From Fidelibacterota bacterium (lineage in GTDB: Bacteria; Fidelibacterota; Marinisomatia; Marinisomatales; UBA1611): a stretch of DNA of 34,721 nucleotides. Below are positions 24,820-32,797 of this stretch, in pieces. A model generated the notes under the pieces. The model made no database searches. It saw only the letters and a program-made list of their open reading frames with translations, and was not told the origin of the DNA. Where the stretch lies: positions 1 to 34,721 of the forward strand of contig JAOHKG010000009.1 in the NCBI GenBank assembly GCA_028101095.1. The letters run 5' to 3'. The translations under genes were made by a program, and so were the position numbers. How positions within the stretch are numbered: the first letter of the stretch is position 1; every line of letters starts with the position of its first letter.

Positions 24820-27231
24820 ATGGCTGAAAAATTATCAGACAAAGAAATAGAAAATTTTAATTTAGAAGAATCAGATAAGTATCCTGTAATGCCCTTAAGG
24901 AATACTGTGCTTTTTCCTCAACAAGTTATTCCAATATACATAGGGCGAGAAAGAAGCCTGAAATTAATTAACGAGTTAGAAGCAAAAAAACGATATATTG
25001 TAGTTGTTGCTCAAGAAGATGGTTCTATCGAAAACCCCAAGCCAAAAGACTTATATTCTTATGGAACGCTAGCACAAGTTTTAAAAGTTTTTGATATGCC
25101 TGACAATAGTAAATCAGCCATTGTGCAAGGAATTTCAAGGGTAAAAATTTTAAATTATACTCAATTAGATCCCTATTTTACTGCAGCAGTGCAATCGATG
25201 GAAGATGAGCCAATTGTAGATAAAATTGAAGTAGAAGCTCTTTCAAATAATTTAAGACAAGCATTCGAAGACTTAATGAAAGTTGCGCCAAATCTGACGG
25301 AAGAGCATTCGGGGATGCTGAAAAATATCCAAAAACCAAATCGTTTAACAGATAGGGCCATCTCTGTTATTACGATCTCTAACCAAGAGAAACAAGAAAT
25401 TCTAGAAGAATTAAATATCAAAGAAAGAATGGAGAAAGCGTTAAACCTAATGGGTCGTGAGATGCAACGCATAAAATTAGGTGAAGAGATTCAAACCGAA
25501 GTACATGATGAGATCTCAAAAACCCAAAGAGAGTACTACTTAAGAGAGCAGATGAAAGCCATAAAGAAAGAACTTGGTGAAGATGAAGGAACTGTTGAAG
25601 TAAAAGAATTAGAAGATAAAATTAAAGCGGCAAAAATGCCAAAAGATTCTGAAAAAGTAGCAATGAAAGAATTAGATCGTCTATCTAGAATCCCAACTCA
25701 ATCCCCTGAATATAATGTTTCTAGAACATATATTGAATGGCTTGTTGATCTTCCATGGAGTGAATCTACAAAAGATAGAATAGATCTTAAAGAGGCATTA
25801 AAAATATTGGATGAAGACCATTATGGATTAAGTAAAGTAAAGCAGAGAATAATTGAATACCTTGCCGTAAGAAATTTAAAACAAAAGAAAGATCCTGAAG
25901 GTAAAGTCAGAGGAGCAATCCTATGTTTTGGAGGCCCCCCTGGAGTGGGTAAAACATCTCTTGGGAAATCAATAGCAAGAGCAATGGGACGTAAATTTGT
26001 GAGATTATCTTTAGGAGGAGTTCGTGATGAGGCTGAGGTAAGAGGGCATAGAAGAACATACATAGGTGCATTACCTGGTAGAGTTATTCAAAGCATCAAA
26101 AAAGCCGGCAAGAATAACCCTGTTTTTATGTTGGATGAAATTGATAAGTTAGGTTCTGATTACAGAGGAGACCCTTCTTCCGCTTTATTAGAAGTTCTAG
26201 ATCCAGAACAAAATCATGCTTTTAGTGATCACTATCTTGAAGTTGATTTCGATCTAAGTAATGTTATGTTTATTGCAACTGCAAATTATCAAGATGCTAT
26301 ACCACCAGCTTTAAGAGATAGAATGGAAATACTCGATTTTTCAGGATATATTGAAGATGAAAAAGTTCAAATTGCAAAAAGGCATATATTACCGAAGCAA
26401 ATTGAAGAGAACGGATTAGATAAAAGCCAAGTAACATTTGATACACCAAGTATTAAAGAACTTATAAGTTCATACACCAGAGAAGCAGGAGTAAGAAACC
26501 TTGAAAGAGAAGTTGCTAATGTTCTAAGAAAAGTTGCTCGTGAATTAGTCGAGTCTGAAGTTGAAAAAGTGAAAGTTACAAAAAAACAAGTAGGTGATTA
26601 TCTTGGAGCACCTCGTTTTTATTCTGACATCGCTGAACAAGCTACAAAGCCTGGCGTTGTAACTGGTTTGGCTTGGACTGCTGCTGGAGGAGATATTTTA
26701 TTTGTAGAATCCACTCTAATGACAGGTAAGGGGCAATTGACGTTAACTGGTCAGTTAGGTGACGTAATGAAAGAATCTGCAACAGCAGCCCAAACTTTTG
26801 TTCGGTCTCATGCGGATGATTTTGGAATTGATCCTAAATTTAATCAAACTTCAGATATCCATGTACATGTACCGGCAGGCGCTATACCCAAGGATGGTCC
26901 TTCTGCTGGAGTGAGTATGGTAACCTCTTTAGTTTCACTTTTAACAGATACACCTGTGAAAGAGAGAGTAGCGATGACTGGTGAAATAACACTTAGAGGG
27001 AATGTTTTACCAATTGGAGGGGTTAAAGAAAAAGTTACAGCCGCCCACAGAGCGGGTATTAAAGAAATAATTTTACCAGATCACAATAGAAAAGATTTAG
27101 AAGATGTTCCAGAAAATGTTGCAAAGGACTTAACCTTTCACTTTGCAAAGGAAATAAAAGACGTTTTAGAAATAGCTGTACCAGGCTCAATAAAAAAAAG
27201 AAAAAAATCTAATAACAATTCTAAGAAATAA
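24820..27231 (+). CDS. lon: ATP-dependent protease Lon
   Basis: Cytoplasmic AAA+ serine protease that degrades misfolded and regulatory proteins. Residues 20-215 are the Lon N-terminal domain (PVMPLRNTVLFPQQVIPIYI); the ATPase has Walker A GPPGVGKTS near 372 and Walker B FMLDEIDKLG near 435; the protease domain has the catalytic Ser in PKDGPSAGVS near 694 and the catalytic Lys in GGVKEKVTAAH near 737. Full length at 803 residues with a short Lys/Asn-rich tail. It stands apart from the lipoate row by a 134-base gap holding a possible promoter and has its own ribosome binding site. A heat-shock operator is not recognisable. Confidence 0.97.
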   Translation: MAEKLSDKEIENFNLEESDKYPVMPLRNTVLFPQQVIPIYIGRERSLKLINELEAKKRYIVVVAQEDGSIENPKPKDLYSYGTLAQVLKVFDMPDNSKSAIVQGISRVKILNYTQLDPYFTAAVQSMEDEPIVDKIEVEALSNNLRQAFEDLMKVAPNLTEEHSGMLKNIQKPNRLTDRAISVITISNQEKQEILEELNIKERMEKALNLMGREMQRIKLGEEIQTEVHDEISKTQREYYLREQMKAIKKELGEDEGTVEVKELEDKIKAAKMPKDSEKVAMKELDRLSRIPTQSPEYNVSRTYIEWLVDLPWSESTKDRIDLKEALKILDEDHYGLSKVKQRIIEYLAVRNLKQKKDPEGKVRGAILCFGGPPGVGKTSLGKSIARAMGRKFVRLSLGGVRDEAEVRGHRRTYIGALPGRVIQSIKKAGKNNPVFMLDEIDKLGSDYRGDPSSALLEVLDPEQNHAFSDHYLEVDFDLSNVMFIATANYQDAIPPALRDRMEILDFSGYIEDEKVQIAKRHILPKQIEENGLDKSQVTFDTPSIKELISSYTREAGVRNLEREVANVLRKVARELVESEVEKVKVTKKQVGDYLGAPRFYSDIAEQATKPGVVTGLAWTAAGGDILFVESTLMTGKGQLTLTGQLGDVMKESATAAQTFVRSHADDFGIDPKFNQTSDIHVHVPAGAIPKDGPSAGVSMVTSLVSLLTDTPVKERVAMTGEITLRGNVLPIGGVKEKVTAAHRAGIKEIILPDHNRKDLEDVPENVAKDLTFHFAKEIKDVLEIAVPGSIKKRKKSNNNSKK

Positions 27232-27253
27232 TTAAATTTTAATATATAAAGAA

Positions 27254-27327
27254 GGGCGATTAGCTCAGTTGGTTAGAGCACTGCGTTTACACCGCAGGTG
27301 TCGGGAGTTCGAATCTCTCATCGCCCA
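27254..27327 (+). tRNA. tRNA-Val (anticodon UAC)
   Basis: Full cloverleaf: acceptor GGGCGAT pairs with ATCGCCC; D-arm GCTC/GAGC; anticodon stem CTGCG/CGCAG around the loop TTTACAC, giving anticodon TAC; T-arm GGGAG/CTCTC with loop TTCGAAT; discriminator A. The sequence after it is CTA, so CCA is not encoded. It sits 22 bases after lon and 44 bases before a strong terminator. Confidence 0.97.
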
Positions 27328-27371
27328 CTAATCATTATTTAATTCTAAATAAAAAAATAAGTCTGAAAAAT

Positions 27372-27405
27372 AAAAAGCCACTATTCAAAAGTGGCTTTTT
27401 TGTTT
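27372..27405 (+). terminator. Intrinsic terminator after tRNA-Val
   Basis: An 11-base arm AAAAAGCCACT pairs exactly with AGTGGCTTTTT around a 7-base loop, followed by TGTTT. It ends the tRNA-Val transcript and possibly the lon transcript. Read on the other strand it also has a T-rich exit, so it may work in both directions. Confidence 0.92.
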
Positions 27406-27499
27406 AGTTCTAAGCATAATTAATTAATGATTTTAATATTAATTTGTATATCTTTTAGTAGTTCTTTAGACACACACTCCTTTAAATGGAAATTTTTTT

Positions 27500-27862
27500 A
27501 TGAATAATAAAATAAATTTTAAGAATAAGTATTCAAAATTCTTAGATATATGGTCTCCTAAAGTAATCGCAGAAATGAATGATTATCAAATTAAACTAGT
27601 CAAAATAAAAGGTGAGTTTTTATGGCACTCTCATGATAGTACGGATGAGGTCTTCATTGTTTTAGATGGTAGTATGGAGATCCAAACGGAAGACGAATTA
27701 GTTAAATTAGATTCTGGTGAGATGTATGTTGTTCCAAAAGGTGTTCCGCATAAACCATATGCTGAAAAAGAGTGTAAGATTATGATTATTGAACCAAAAG
27801 GAGTTTCGAACACTGGAAATGAAAATAATTTGATGACTTCAAAAAATGATGTTTGGATTTAA
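27500..27862 (+). CDS. Single-domain cupin protein
   Basis: Small cupin of 120 residues. Cupin motif 1 is HSHDSTDEVFIVLDG near 43-57 with two His and one Glu as metal ligands; motif 2 is VPKGVPHKPYA near 78-88 with the third His. Such proteins bind a metal and either act as small oxygenases/isomerases or sense ligands; the substrate is unknown. It is the first gene after the tRNA terminator, so it probably starts a new transcript, but no clear promoter is visible in the 95 bases between them. Confidence 0.85.
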   Translation: MNNKINFKNKYSKFLDIWSPKVIAEMNDYQIKLVKIKGEFLWHSHDSTDEVFIVLDGSMEIQTEDELVKLDSGEMYVVPKGVPHKPYAEKECKIMIIEPKGVSNTGNENNLMTSKNDVWI

Positions 27863-27894
27863 TTAGGTTTTGTTTTTTTAGATCTTTTAAACCA

Positions 27895-28215
27895 ATGAAG
27901 TATATTATAATTCTAACTATTTTTATTTCTTGTACCCCCCCGGTAGACTATTTTGGAAATTCAGTTGATTTTAAAAAAGAAATTATTTATTTAACTAAAT
28001 TTAGAGAAGACTCTTCCGTTAAAGATAAGTACTATCTCACATTTAGACAGGTTTATGAAATACAGAAAGACGAAATTAAATTAAGAGAAAAAACACTTCA
28101 GCGATACCTTAATTTGATTATGGGCTATTACGGTTATTCAGAAAAAAAAATTATTTTTAAAAAAGATAAGAACTTTATAAAACCCTTATATCATGTAATT
28201 GTTCAATTTAATTGA
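27895..28215 (+). CDS. Small lipoprotein, unknown function
   Basis: A 106-residue protein starting at ATG 27895: MKYIIILTIFISC gives a Lys, a short hydrophobic run and a lipobox ending in Cys13. A longer in-frame start at 27853 overlaps the cupin and would bury the signal, so I reject it. The mature part is Lys-, Tyr- and Phe-rich with no motif I can name. It is followed by a 67-base gap and the repeat protein. Confidence 0.6.
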   Translation: MKYIIILTIFISCTPPVDYFGNSVDFKKEIIYLTKFREDSSVKDKYYLTFRQVYEIQKDEIKLREKTLQRYLNLIMGYYGYSEKKIIFKKDKNFIKPLYHVIVQFN

Positions 28216-28282
28216 CGGTTATTTTTATTTTTAAGGGATTTAATTGATTTAGAACTACTTCACTATATTATTTGGAGAAAAT

Positions 28283-29056
28283 ATGAAAGAATATATCAAA
28301 GGTTTTTTTACAGCTGTATGCCTAACTACTAGCCTCTTTATTTTTATGAGCTCAAATAATAAAAACTTAGGAGATATCGTTGTTAATAGTATCACGATCG
28401 TTCCGAGTGAGAATGGGGGTGGATTTCTCAAAGCATATAATGCCCAAGGAATGGAGACTGCTTATTTAGGAACGGCACAGGGCGGAGTTGGAGTTTTGGG
28501 ACTTCACAATTCGAGTGGTAACCAACTTGTCTATTTAGGATCGGGTGACAGGGGTTCAGGCTTATTAAAAACATATAATCAATTTGGTGTAGAAAATGTT
28601 TATTTAGGAAATGGAAGTAAAGAAGGTGGAACTTTACAAACATTTAATCAGGATGGGAAACAAACCTCTTTTTTGGGAACGGCTGAAAATGGTGTAGGTG
28701 TTTTAGGTGTTCATAATTCCTCAGGAAAACAGATTTCTTATCTAGGTACAAGTGCTCAAGGTGCGGGGTTCCTGAATATCAATAATAAAGAGGGCCGCTT
28801 ATCTTGCTACTTAGGCTCAGGAAAAGACAGTCGAGGAGGGCATATTCAAACATATAATCCAAATGGGTATTTGACATCATATCTGGGCTCTTCAAGTTCT
28901 AATAGTGGGCTTCTAGATTTAAATAATGAACTTGGAGTAAAAGTAAGTTCAATGGGTGCGATGTATGATAATACAAGCTATAATGGAGATGGCGGCATTA
29001 TGCTTTTTAATAAAAATGGTGAATATGGATGGTCGAAAGATGGTAAAATAGAATGA
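28283..29056 (+). CDS. Exported protein built of 23-residue YLG repeats
   Basis: A 257-residue protein, N-terminal signal or anchor segment (FFTAVCLTTSLFIFM), then at least eight tandem repeats of 23 residues, each closing with YLG or a close variant at residues 61, 84, 107, 130, 153, 176, 200 and 223. The loose consensus is a Gly pair, a hydrophobic pair, an aromatic or His, Asn, two variable residues, Gly, four variable residues, then YLG. Regular spacing with Gly, Asn and aliphatic positions suggests a beta-solenoid rod. GGAGA at 28274-28278 (4 bases before ATG) is a good ribosome binding site. It overlaps the YfiM-like gene by 4 bases (ATGA). The function is unknown; a surface stalk or adhesin is plausible. 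Confidence 0.75.
   Translation: MKEYIKGFFTAVCLTTSLFIFMSSNNKNLGDIVVNSITIVPSENGGGFLKAYNAQGMETAYLGTAQGGVGVLGLHNSSGNQLVYLGSGDRGSGLLKTYNQFGVENVYLGNGSKEGGTLQTFNQDGKQTSFLGTAENGVGVLGVHNSSGKQISYLGTSAQGAGFLNINNKEGRLSCYLGSGKDSRGGHIQTYNPNGYLTSYLGSSSSNSGLLDLNNELGVKVSSMGAMYDNTSYNGDGGIMLFNKNGEYGWSKDGKIE
28415..28960 (+). repeat. Coding tandem repeat, 69-base unit
   Basis: About eight units of 69 bases (one of 72) inside the preceding gene, seen at protein level as 23-residue repeats. DNA identity between units is low, so it is old and kept by selection on structure, except that units 2 and 5 are nearly identical as protein (GVGVLGLHNSSG and GVGVLGVHNSSG). Confidence 0.8.
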
Positions 29057-29427
29057 GATCTCTTTGCCTCTTCATGTGCATATTTATTATCATATCTTCA
29101 ACACCACTTTCAGCAAAAGACAATTTACAAGACAGCCCTAATCTTTTAACTTCTACGTACAAAAAGGACCCATGGATTGGTATCGATAAAGTTCAACATT
29201 TTATGTATAGTCTTTTTATTTCTTTTGGGGCTCAATATATATTAGTGAATAAATTCAATATGTTAGAAAAAAAGGCAGTCCCATTATCAAGTAGCCTAAG
29301 TTTTATAGCTGGTTATTCAAAAGAGGTTTTTGATAAAAAATCAAGTCAAAATTTTTTTAGCAAAAAAGATATGTTCGCGAATAGCCTAGGCATTTTATGC
29401 GCCATTTTAATCATTCTCGATGACTGA
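29053..29427 (+). CDS. YfiM/DUF2279-like exported protein
   Basis: A 124-residue protein with a signal peptide (LCLFMCIFIIISSTPLSA) and the three spaced motifs of the YfiM/DUF2279 group: DKVQHFMYSLF near 45, GYSKEVFDKK near 86 and SKKDMFANSLGI near 103. The conserved Asp-Lys-His, Lys-Glu-Asp and Asp-Asn residues line up on three helices, as in VanZ-like proteins. The role is unknown in any species; the envelope is the likely place. It overlaps the repeat protein by ATGA, so the two are probably made together. Confidence 0.68.
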   Translation: MRSLCLFMCIFIIISSTPLSAKDNLQDSPNLLTSTYKKDPWIGIDKVQHFMYSLFISFGAQYILVNKFNMLEKKAVPLSSSLSFIAGYSKEVFDKKSSQNFFSKKDMFANSLGILCAILIILDD

Positions 29428-29463
29428 ATTAGAACTTGTAAAATTGAAAGAAAAATATTTTTG

Positions 29464-29495
29464 AATAACTTTTTAAATTATCAGTTATTTTTAAG
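29464..29495 (+). terminator. Weak hairpin-and-T-run, possible terminator
   Basis: AATAACT at 29464-29470 can pair with AGTTATT at 29483-29489 over a 12-base loop, followed by TTTTAAG. The stem is 7 pairs with one G-C, so it is weak, but it lies where a unit should end, in the 143-base gap before the dehydratase gene. Nothing else is visible in that gap. Confidence 0.3.
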
Positions 29496-29570
29496 TTCAA
29501 ATAATTAAGTAAAAATGATTATGATAAAGCAATTTGTGGTAAAAAAGATTTTAGAGACTTTATTTAAGTT

Positions 29571-30524
29571 ATGAAAAAAAAATTGGATGTTTTAGGAGCT
29601 TCAAAACGAATATCTAAGCATGTTAGACAAACCTACTTGTCTTACTCATCTTCTTTTTCAAATAATTTAAACAATCATGTATGGTTTAAATTAGAAAACT
29701 TGCAATACACGGGGTCTTTTAAAGTTAGAGGAGCATTTAATAAATTATTAAACCTCTCAACTAGAGATAAAAATAAAGGAGTATTAGCTGCATCAACGGG
29801 TAATCATGGAGCTGCGATAGCTTATGCATCTAAAGTTTTAGACATCACCTGTACTGTATATGTACCCTTCAATACATCACCTTCAAAATTAGATAATATG
29901 AAGCGATACGGAGCTTTAATTGAACTTTATGGTGATGATTGCATTCAATCTGAAATCAAAGCTAGAGAAGTTTCAATTAGAGATGGGAAAATATATATTT
30001 CTCCATATAATGATTTAGAGATAATTGAAGGACAAGGATCTATTGGTTATGAAATCTCAAATCAAGTTAATCATCCATTAGATGCTATAATCGTATCTGT
30101 TGGAGGTGGAGGTTTAATTAGTGGTATTTCAGATTATTTAAAATCTATTTGGCCAAATGTAAAGATAATCGGTTGTTCTCCAATGAATTCTGCGGTTATG
30201 CTTCATTCAATAAAAGCTGGAGAGATATTAGATTTGGAATCTAAATTGACACTTTCTGATGGTACTGCTGGAGGTGTTGAAAAAGGTTCTGTAACTTTTC
30301 CTTTTTGTGAAGACTACATTGATGAATCTGTTCTAGTTTCAGAAACAGAGATTAAAGAAGCTTTAGTTACATATATGGATATTGAGCATCAAATGATTGA
30401 GGGTGCAGCTGGCACTGCAGTTGCAGCATTAATTAAAAAACATGAAATGTTAAAAGATAAAAGAGTTGGCGTTATAATCTGTGGAGGGAATATGAATTTG
30501 ACAACAATTAAGAACCTGTTATGA
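29571..30524 (+). CDS. Threonine/serine dehydratase family PLP enzyme
   Basis: Fold type II PLP enzyme of 317 residues, most like biosynthetic or catabolic threonine/serine dehydratase without the C-terminal ACT domain. The Schiff-base Lys51 sits in TGSFKVRGA, ASTGNHGAAIAYAS near 75 holds the substrate carboxylate, and SVGGGGLISG near 177 binds the PLP phosphate. Alternative assignments in the same family are serine racemase and the ectoine-pathway dehydratase; nothing in the neighbours decides among them. It is followed by a VOC protein after 34 bases and by the cyclase fusion. Confidence 0.85.
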   Translation: MKKKLDVLGASKRISKHVRQTYLSYSSSFSNNLNNHVWFKLENLQYTGSFKVRGAFNKLLNLSTRDKNKGVLAASTGNHGAAIAYASKVLDITCTVYVPFNTSPSKLDNMKRYGALIELYGDDCIQSEIKAREVSIRDGKIYISPYNDLEIIEGQGSIGYEISNQVNHPLDAIIVSVGGGGLISGISDYLKSIWPNVKIIGCSPMNSAVMLHSIKAGEILDLESKLTLSDGTAGGVEKGSVTFPFCEDYIDESVLVSETEIKEALVTYMDIEHQMIEGAAGTAVAALIKKHEMLKDKRVGVIICGGNMNLTTIKNLL

Positions 30525-30558
30525 AAATAGAGTTAACTATTTAAATGATTAAAACCTT

Positions 30559-30978
30559 ATGATTTCAACAAGATTTCATCTTGCTTTTCCTGTACATGAC
30601 CTTGGTCTTGCTAGAAAATTTTACACAGATATTCTAGAATGTGAGGTTGGTCGAGAATCTAGTAATTGGATTGATTTTAATCTTTTTGGACATCAAATTG
30701 TTGCGCATCTTTCTCCAGAAGATTGTAATGTAACGATGACAAACTATGTTGATGGAGATAACGTTCCAATTCGTCATTTTGGATTGATCCTACCATGGAA
30801 TGAATGGGAAAAACTATATAAAAATCTTCAAAAAAATAACATTATATTTCATATTAAGCCCAAGATAAGATTCAAAGATCAAAATGGTGAACAGGGAACT
30901 TTTTTCTTAAAAGATCCTAGTGGTAATGGTTTAGAGTTTAAAAGTTTTAAAGATTTCAAGTACATTTTTAAGAAATAA
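30559..30978 (+). CDS. VOC (glyoxalase/dioxygenase fold) protein
   Basis: A 139-residue vicinal oxygen chelate protein. The N-terminal half reads FHLAFPVHDLGLARKFYTDI then VGRESSNWIDFNLFGHQIVAHL; the second half has RHFGLILPW and closes with DPSGNGLEFKSF. His near residue 6, His near 75 and the Glu of GLEF fit the metal ligands. This subgroup is common in proteobacteria and has no assigned substrate. It ends 10 bases before the ferredoxin-cyclase-Rieske gene, so co-expression is likely. Confidence 0.82.
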   Translation: MISTRFHLAFPVHDLGLARKFYTDILECEVGRESSNWIDFNLFGHQIVAHLSPEDCNVTMTNYVDGDNVPIRHFGLILPWNEWEKLYKNLQKNNIIFHIKPKIRFKDQNGEQGTFFLKDPSGNGLEFKSFKDFKYIFKK

Positions 30979-30988
30979 GAGTAAGTAC

Positions 30989-32323
30989 ATGCCTAAAATA
31001 AATTTTCTTCCAGATAAAAAGGTATTAGAAGTTGAAAATGGAGAAACAATTCTTCAGACAGCAATTCGTAATAATATTCCTCACGTTAATGCATGCGGTG
31101 GAGAAGGAAAATGTACCACTTGTAGGCTTGTGATTTTAGAGGGCATAGAAAATTGTTCAGAACAAACAGAACAAGAAAAAGCTCTTAAAGAAAAAGTTCA
31201 TACTACCGATGAATTTAGGCTTGCATGCCAGACTCAAGCTGATGGAGATATAACAGTTAGAAGATTAGTTCTAAATAAAGAAGATATCGAATATGTTTCT
31301 GAAGGAGGTATTTCTGGTCGATTAGGTGAAACAAAAAAAATTGCAATTTTATTTAGCGATATCAGAGGGTTCACTCCTTTTTCAGAAAAATTGACGCCCT
31401 ATGATGTAGTCTTTATTTTAAATCGATATTTCACAAGAATGGTAAAATCAGTTGAAGATAATAATGGTACAGTTGATAATTATATTGGTGATGGAATGGT
31501 TGCTATTTTTGGCCTTCATGATGAGGGAAATTCTGCAAGATCTGCTGTAAAAGCTGCACTTAATATGTGTGATGAAATGGATGATATGAAACCATACCTT
31601 AAAACAATGTATGGGCAAGATTTTGACATTGGAATTGGTATTCATTGGGGTGAAGCGGTTGTTGGTGATATTGGTGCTGGTAAATCAAAACGTTTAACCG
31701 CTATTGGGGATTCAATGAACTTTGCGAGTCGTGTTGAATCGGCAAACAAACAATTTCAATCCCGTTTACTAGTTTCTGAAGAAGTTCATAACGAAATAAA
31801 AGATTCTATTGTTGTCAAAGATTTTATGCGTACGAATTTGCCAGGGATCGAAGGTCGAGTAACACTATACGAGATAGAAGATATTAATTTTTCAGAAGAA
31901 GAGAGTTTAAACTCTGAATTAGTTGAAGATGGTATTACTTGGAATAAAGGTCCTAAAATAGAACTATTTGAAGAAGCACCACAGCAGGTTGTGAAAATCA
32001 AAAGAGAAGATGTTCTAATTGTTAAAATAGAGCAAAAATATTATGCATTAAATGATAAATGCCCCCATGCATTTCTTAGCTTAATTGGAAGTGATATTGA
32101 CATTAAAAATGAAACTATTGCATGCAGATGGCATAAAAGTGAATTTTGTTATAAAACTGGAGAAGTTCGGGAATGGATGAAGTTAAGTAGTTTTCAGAAA
32201 ATGCTAGGCAAGATGGGCTTAAATGCAGAAGCTCAAGAAGTTTCACAAATGGAGCAGTTGCCAATCGATGTTTATTCAACAAAAGAAAAAGATGGTCATG
32301 TTTGGATTGGTTTAAATAATTAA
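30989..32323 (+). CDS. Ferredoxin - class III nucleotide cyclase - Rieske fusion
   Basis: A 444-residue soluble protein with three domains. Residues 1-95: plant/adrenodoxin-type 2Fe-2S ferredoxin with ligands Cys36, Cys42, Cys45 and Cys80. Residues 112-300: class III adenylate/guanylate cyclase with metal Asp124 (FSDIRGFT) and Asp168 (YIGDGM), the Thr237 purine-site residue (LTAIGD), and the transition-state pair Asn244/Arg248 (MNFASR). The Lys usually found before the second Asp is Asn164 (TVDNYIGD). Residues 316-444: Rieske 2Fe-2S domain with Cys358-x-His360 and Cys379-x2-His382. I see no membrane segment. The layout suggests cyclase output set by redox state through two different clusters; product (cAMP or cGMP) is not certain. 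Two separate Rieske genes of the same subfamily follow. Confidence 0.9.
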   Translation: MPKINFLPDKKVLEVENGETILQTAIRNNIPHVNACGGEGKCTTCRLVILEGIENCSEQTEQEKALKEKVHTTDEFRLACQTQADGDITVRRLVLNKEDIEYVSEGGISGRLGETKKIAILFSDIRGFTPFSEKLTPYDVVFILNRYFTRMVKSVEDNNGTVDNYIGDGMVAIFGLHDEGNSARSAVKAALNMCDEMDDMKPYLKTMYGQDFDIGIGIHWGEAVVGDIGAGKSKRLTAIGDSMNFASRVESANKQFQSRLLVSEEVHNEIKDSIVVKDFMRTNLPGIEGRVTLYEIEDINFSEEESLNSELVEDGITWNKGPKIELFEEAPQQVVKIKREDVLIVKIEQKYYALNDKCPHAFLSLIGSDIDIKNETIACRWHKSEFCYKTGEVREWMKLSSFQKMLGKMGLNAEAQEVSQMEQLPIDVYSTKEKDGHVWIGLNN

Positions 32324-32344
32324 TATGATAATAAGGTTTTAATC

Positions 32345-32752
32345 ATGAAAGAAAATATAAAATGGACAAAACTAACTGATATCAAGAGTTTCGAATTAAA
32401 ACCTCAACAATTAATAAAGGTAAAGCGTGATGAAATTCTAATTATTAAAGACGATACGAACTTTCATGCACTAAATAATAGATGTCCACATATGGGGCTT
32501 AGTTTGAATGCAAGTGAGTGTAATATGAAGGACAAGACAATTCATTGTAAGTTCCATTCAAGTTCATTTTCGTATAAATCCGGAGAAGTAAATGACTGGC
32601 TGAATGTTAAAGGATTTGAAAAATTCATGGTTTGGCTTTATTCTAAATTTGATAAAGATGCCAAAGAAATGATGTCGATGAAGCCAGCCAAAGCTGAAGT
32701 CTTTAAAACCAAAGTCGAAGAAGAACATGTATGGGTTGGGATCGAGGACTAA
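32345..32752 (+). CDS. Rieske 2Fe-2S protein, free-standing copy 1
   Basis: A 135-residue Rieske protein. Ligands are Cys47-x-His49 (RCPHMGLS) and Cys68-x2-His71 (HCKFHSS). It starts 21 bases after the fusion stop and resembles the fusion's Rieske domain in order and spacing: a W-K-x4-18-x-Q-Q start, then the ligand sites, then GEVNDW, a Lys- and Met-rich insert of about 28 residues (GFEKFMVWLYSKF), then AEVFKTKVEEEHVWVGIE. No signal peptide, so it is a cytoplasmic electron carrier, perhaps of the fusion or of the neighbouring metabolic enzymes. The acceptor and donor are unknown. Confidence 0.88.
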   Translation: MKENIKWTKLTDIKSFELKPQQLIKVKRDEILIIKDDTNFHALNNRCPHMGLSLNASECNMKDKTIHCKFHSSSFSYKSGEVNDWLNVKGFEKFMVWLYSKFDKDAKEMMSMKPAKAEVFKTKVEEEHVWVGIED

Positions 32753-32797
32753 GCTTGTTATTTTTTATTTAAATTAAATTAGGATAATTACTTAGAC

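Noticed and set aside
28244-28271. TTGATT and TATTAT, 16 bases apart, as a promoter for the repeat protein
   Set aside because: The spacing is fine, but the transcript would start about 5 bases before the ATG and cut off most of the GGAGA ribosome site. Likely chance in AT-rich DNA.
28415-28960. Regular 69-base repeats considered as a CRISPR array
   Set aside because: The units are coding, in one open frame, differ in DNA sequence and have no identical repeats with unique spacers.
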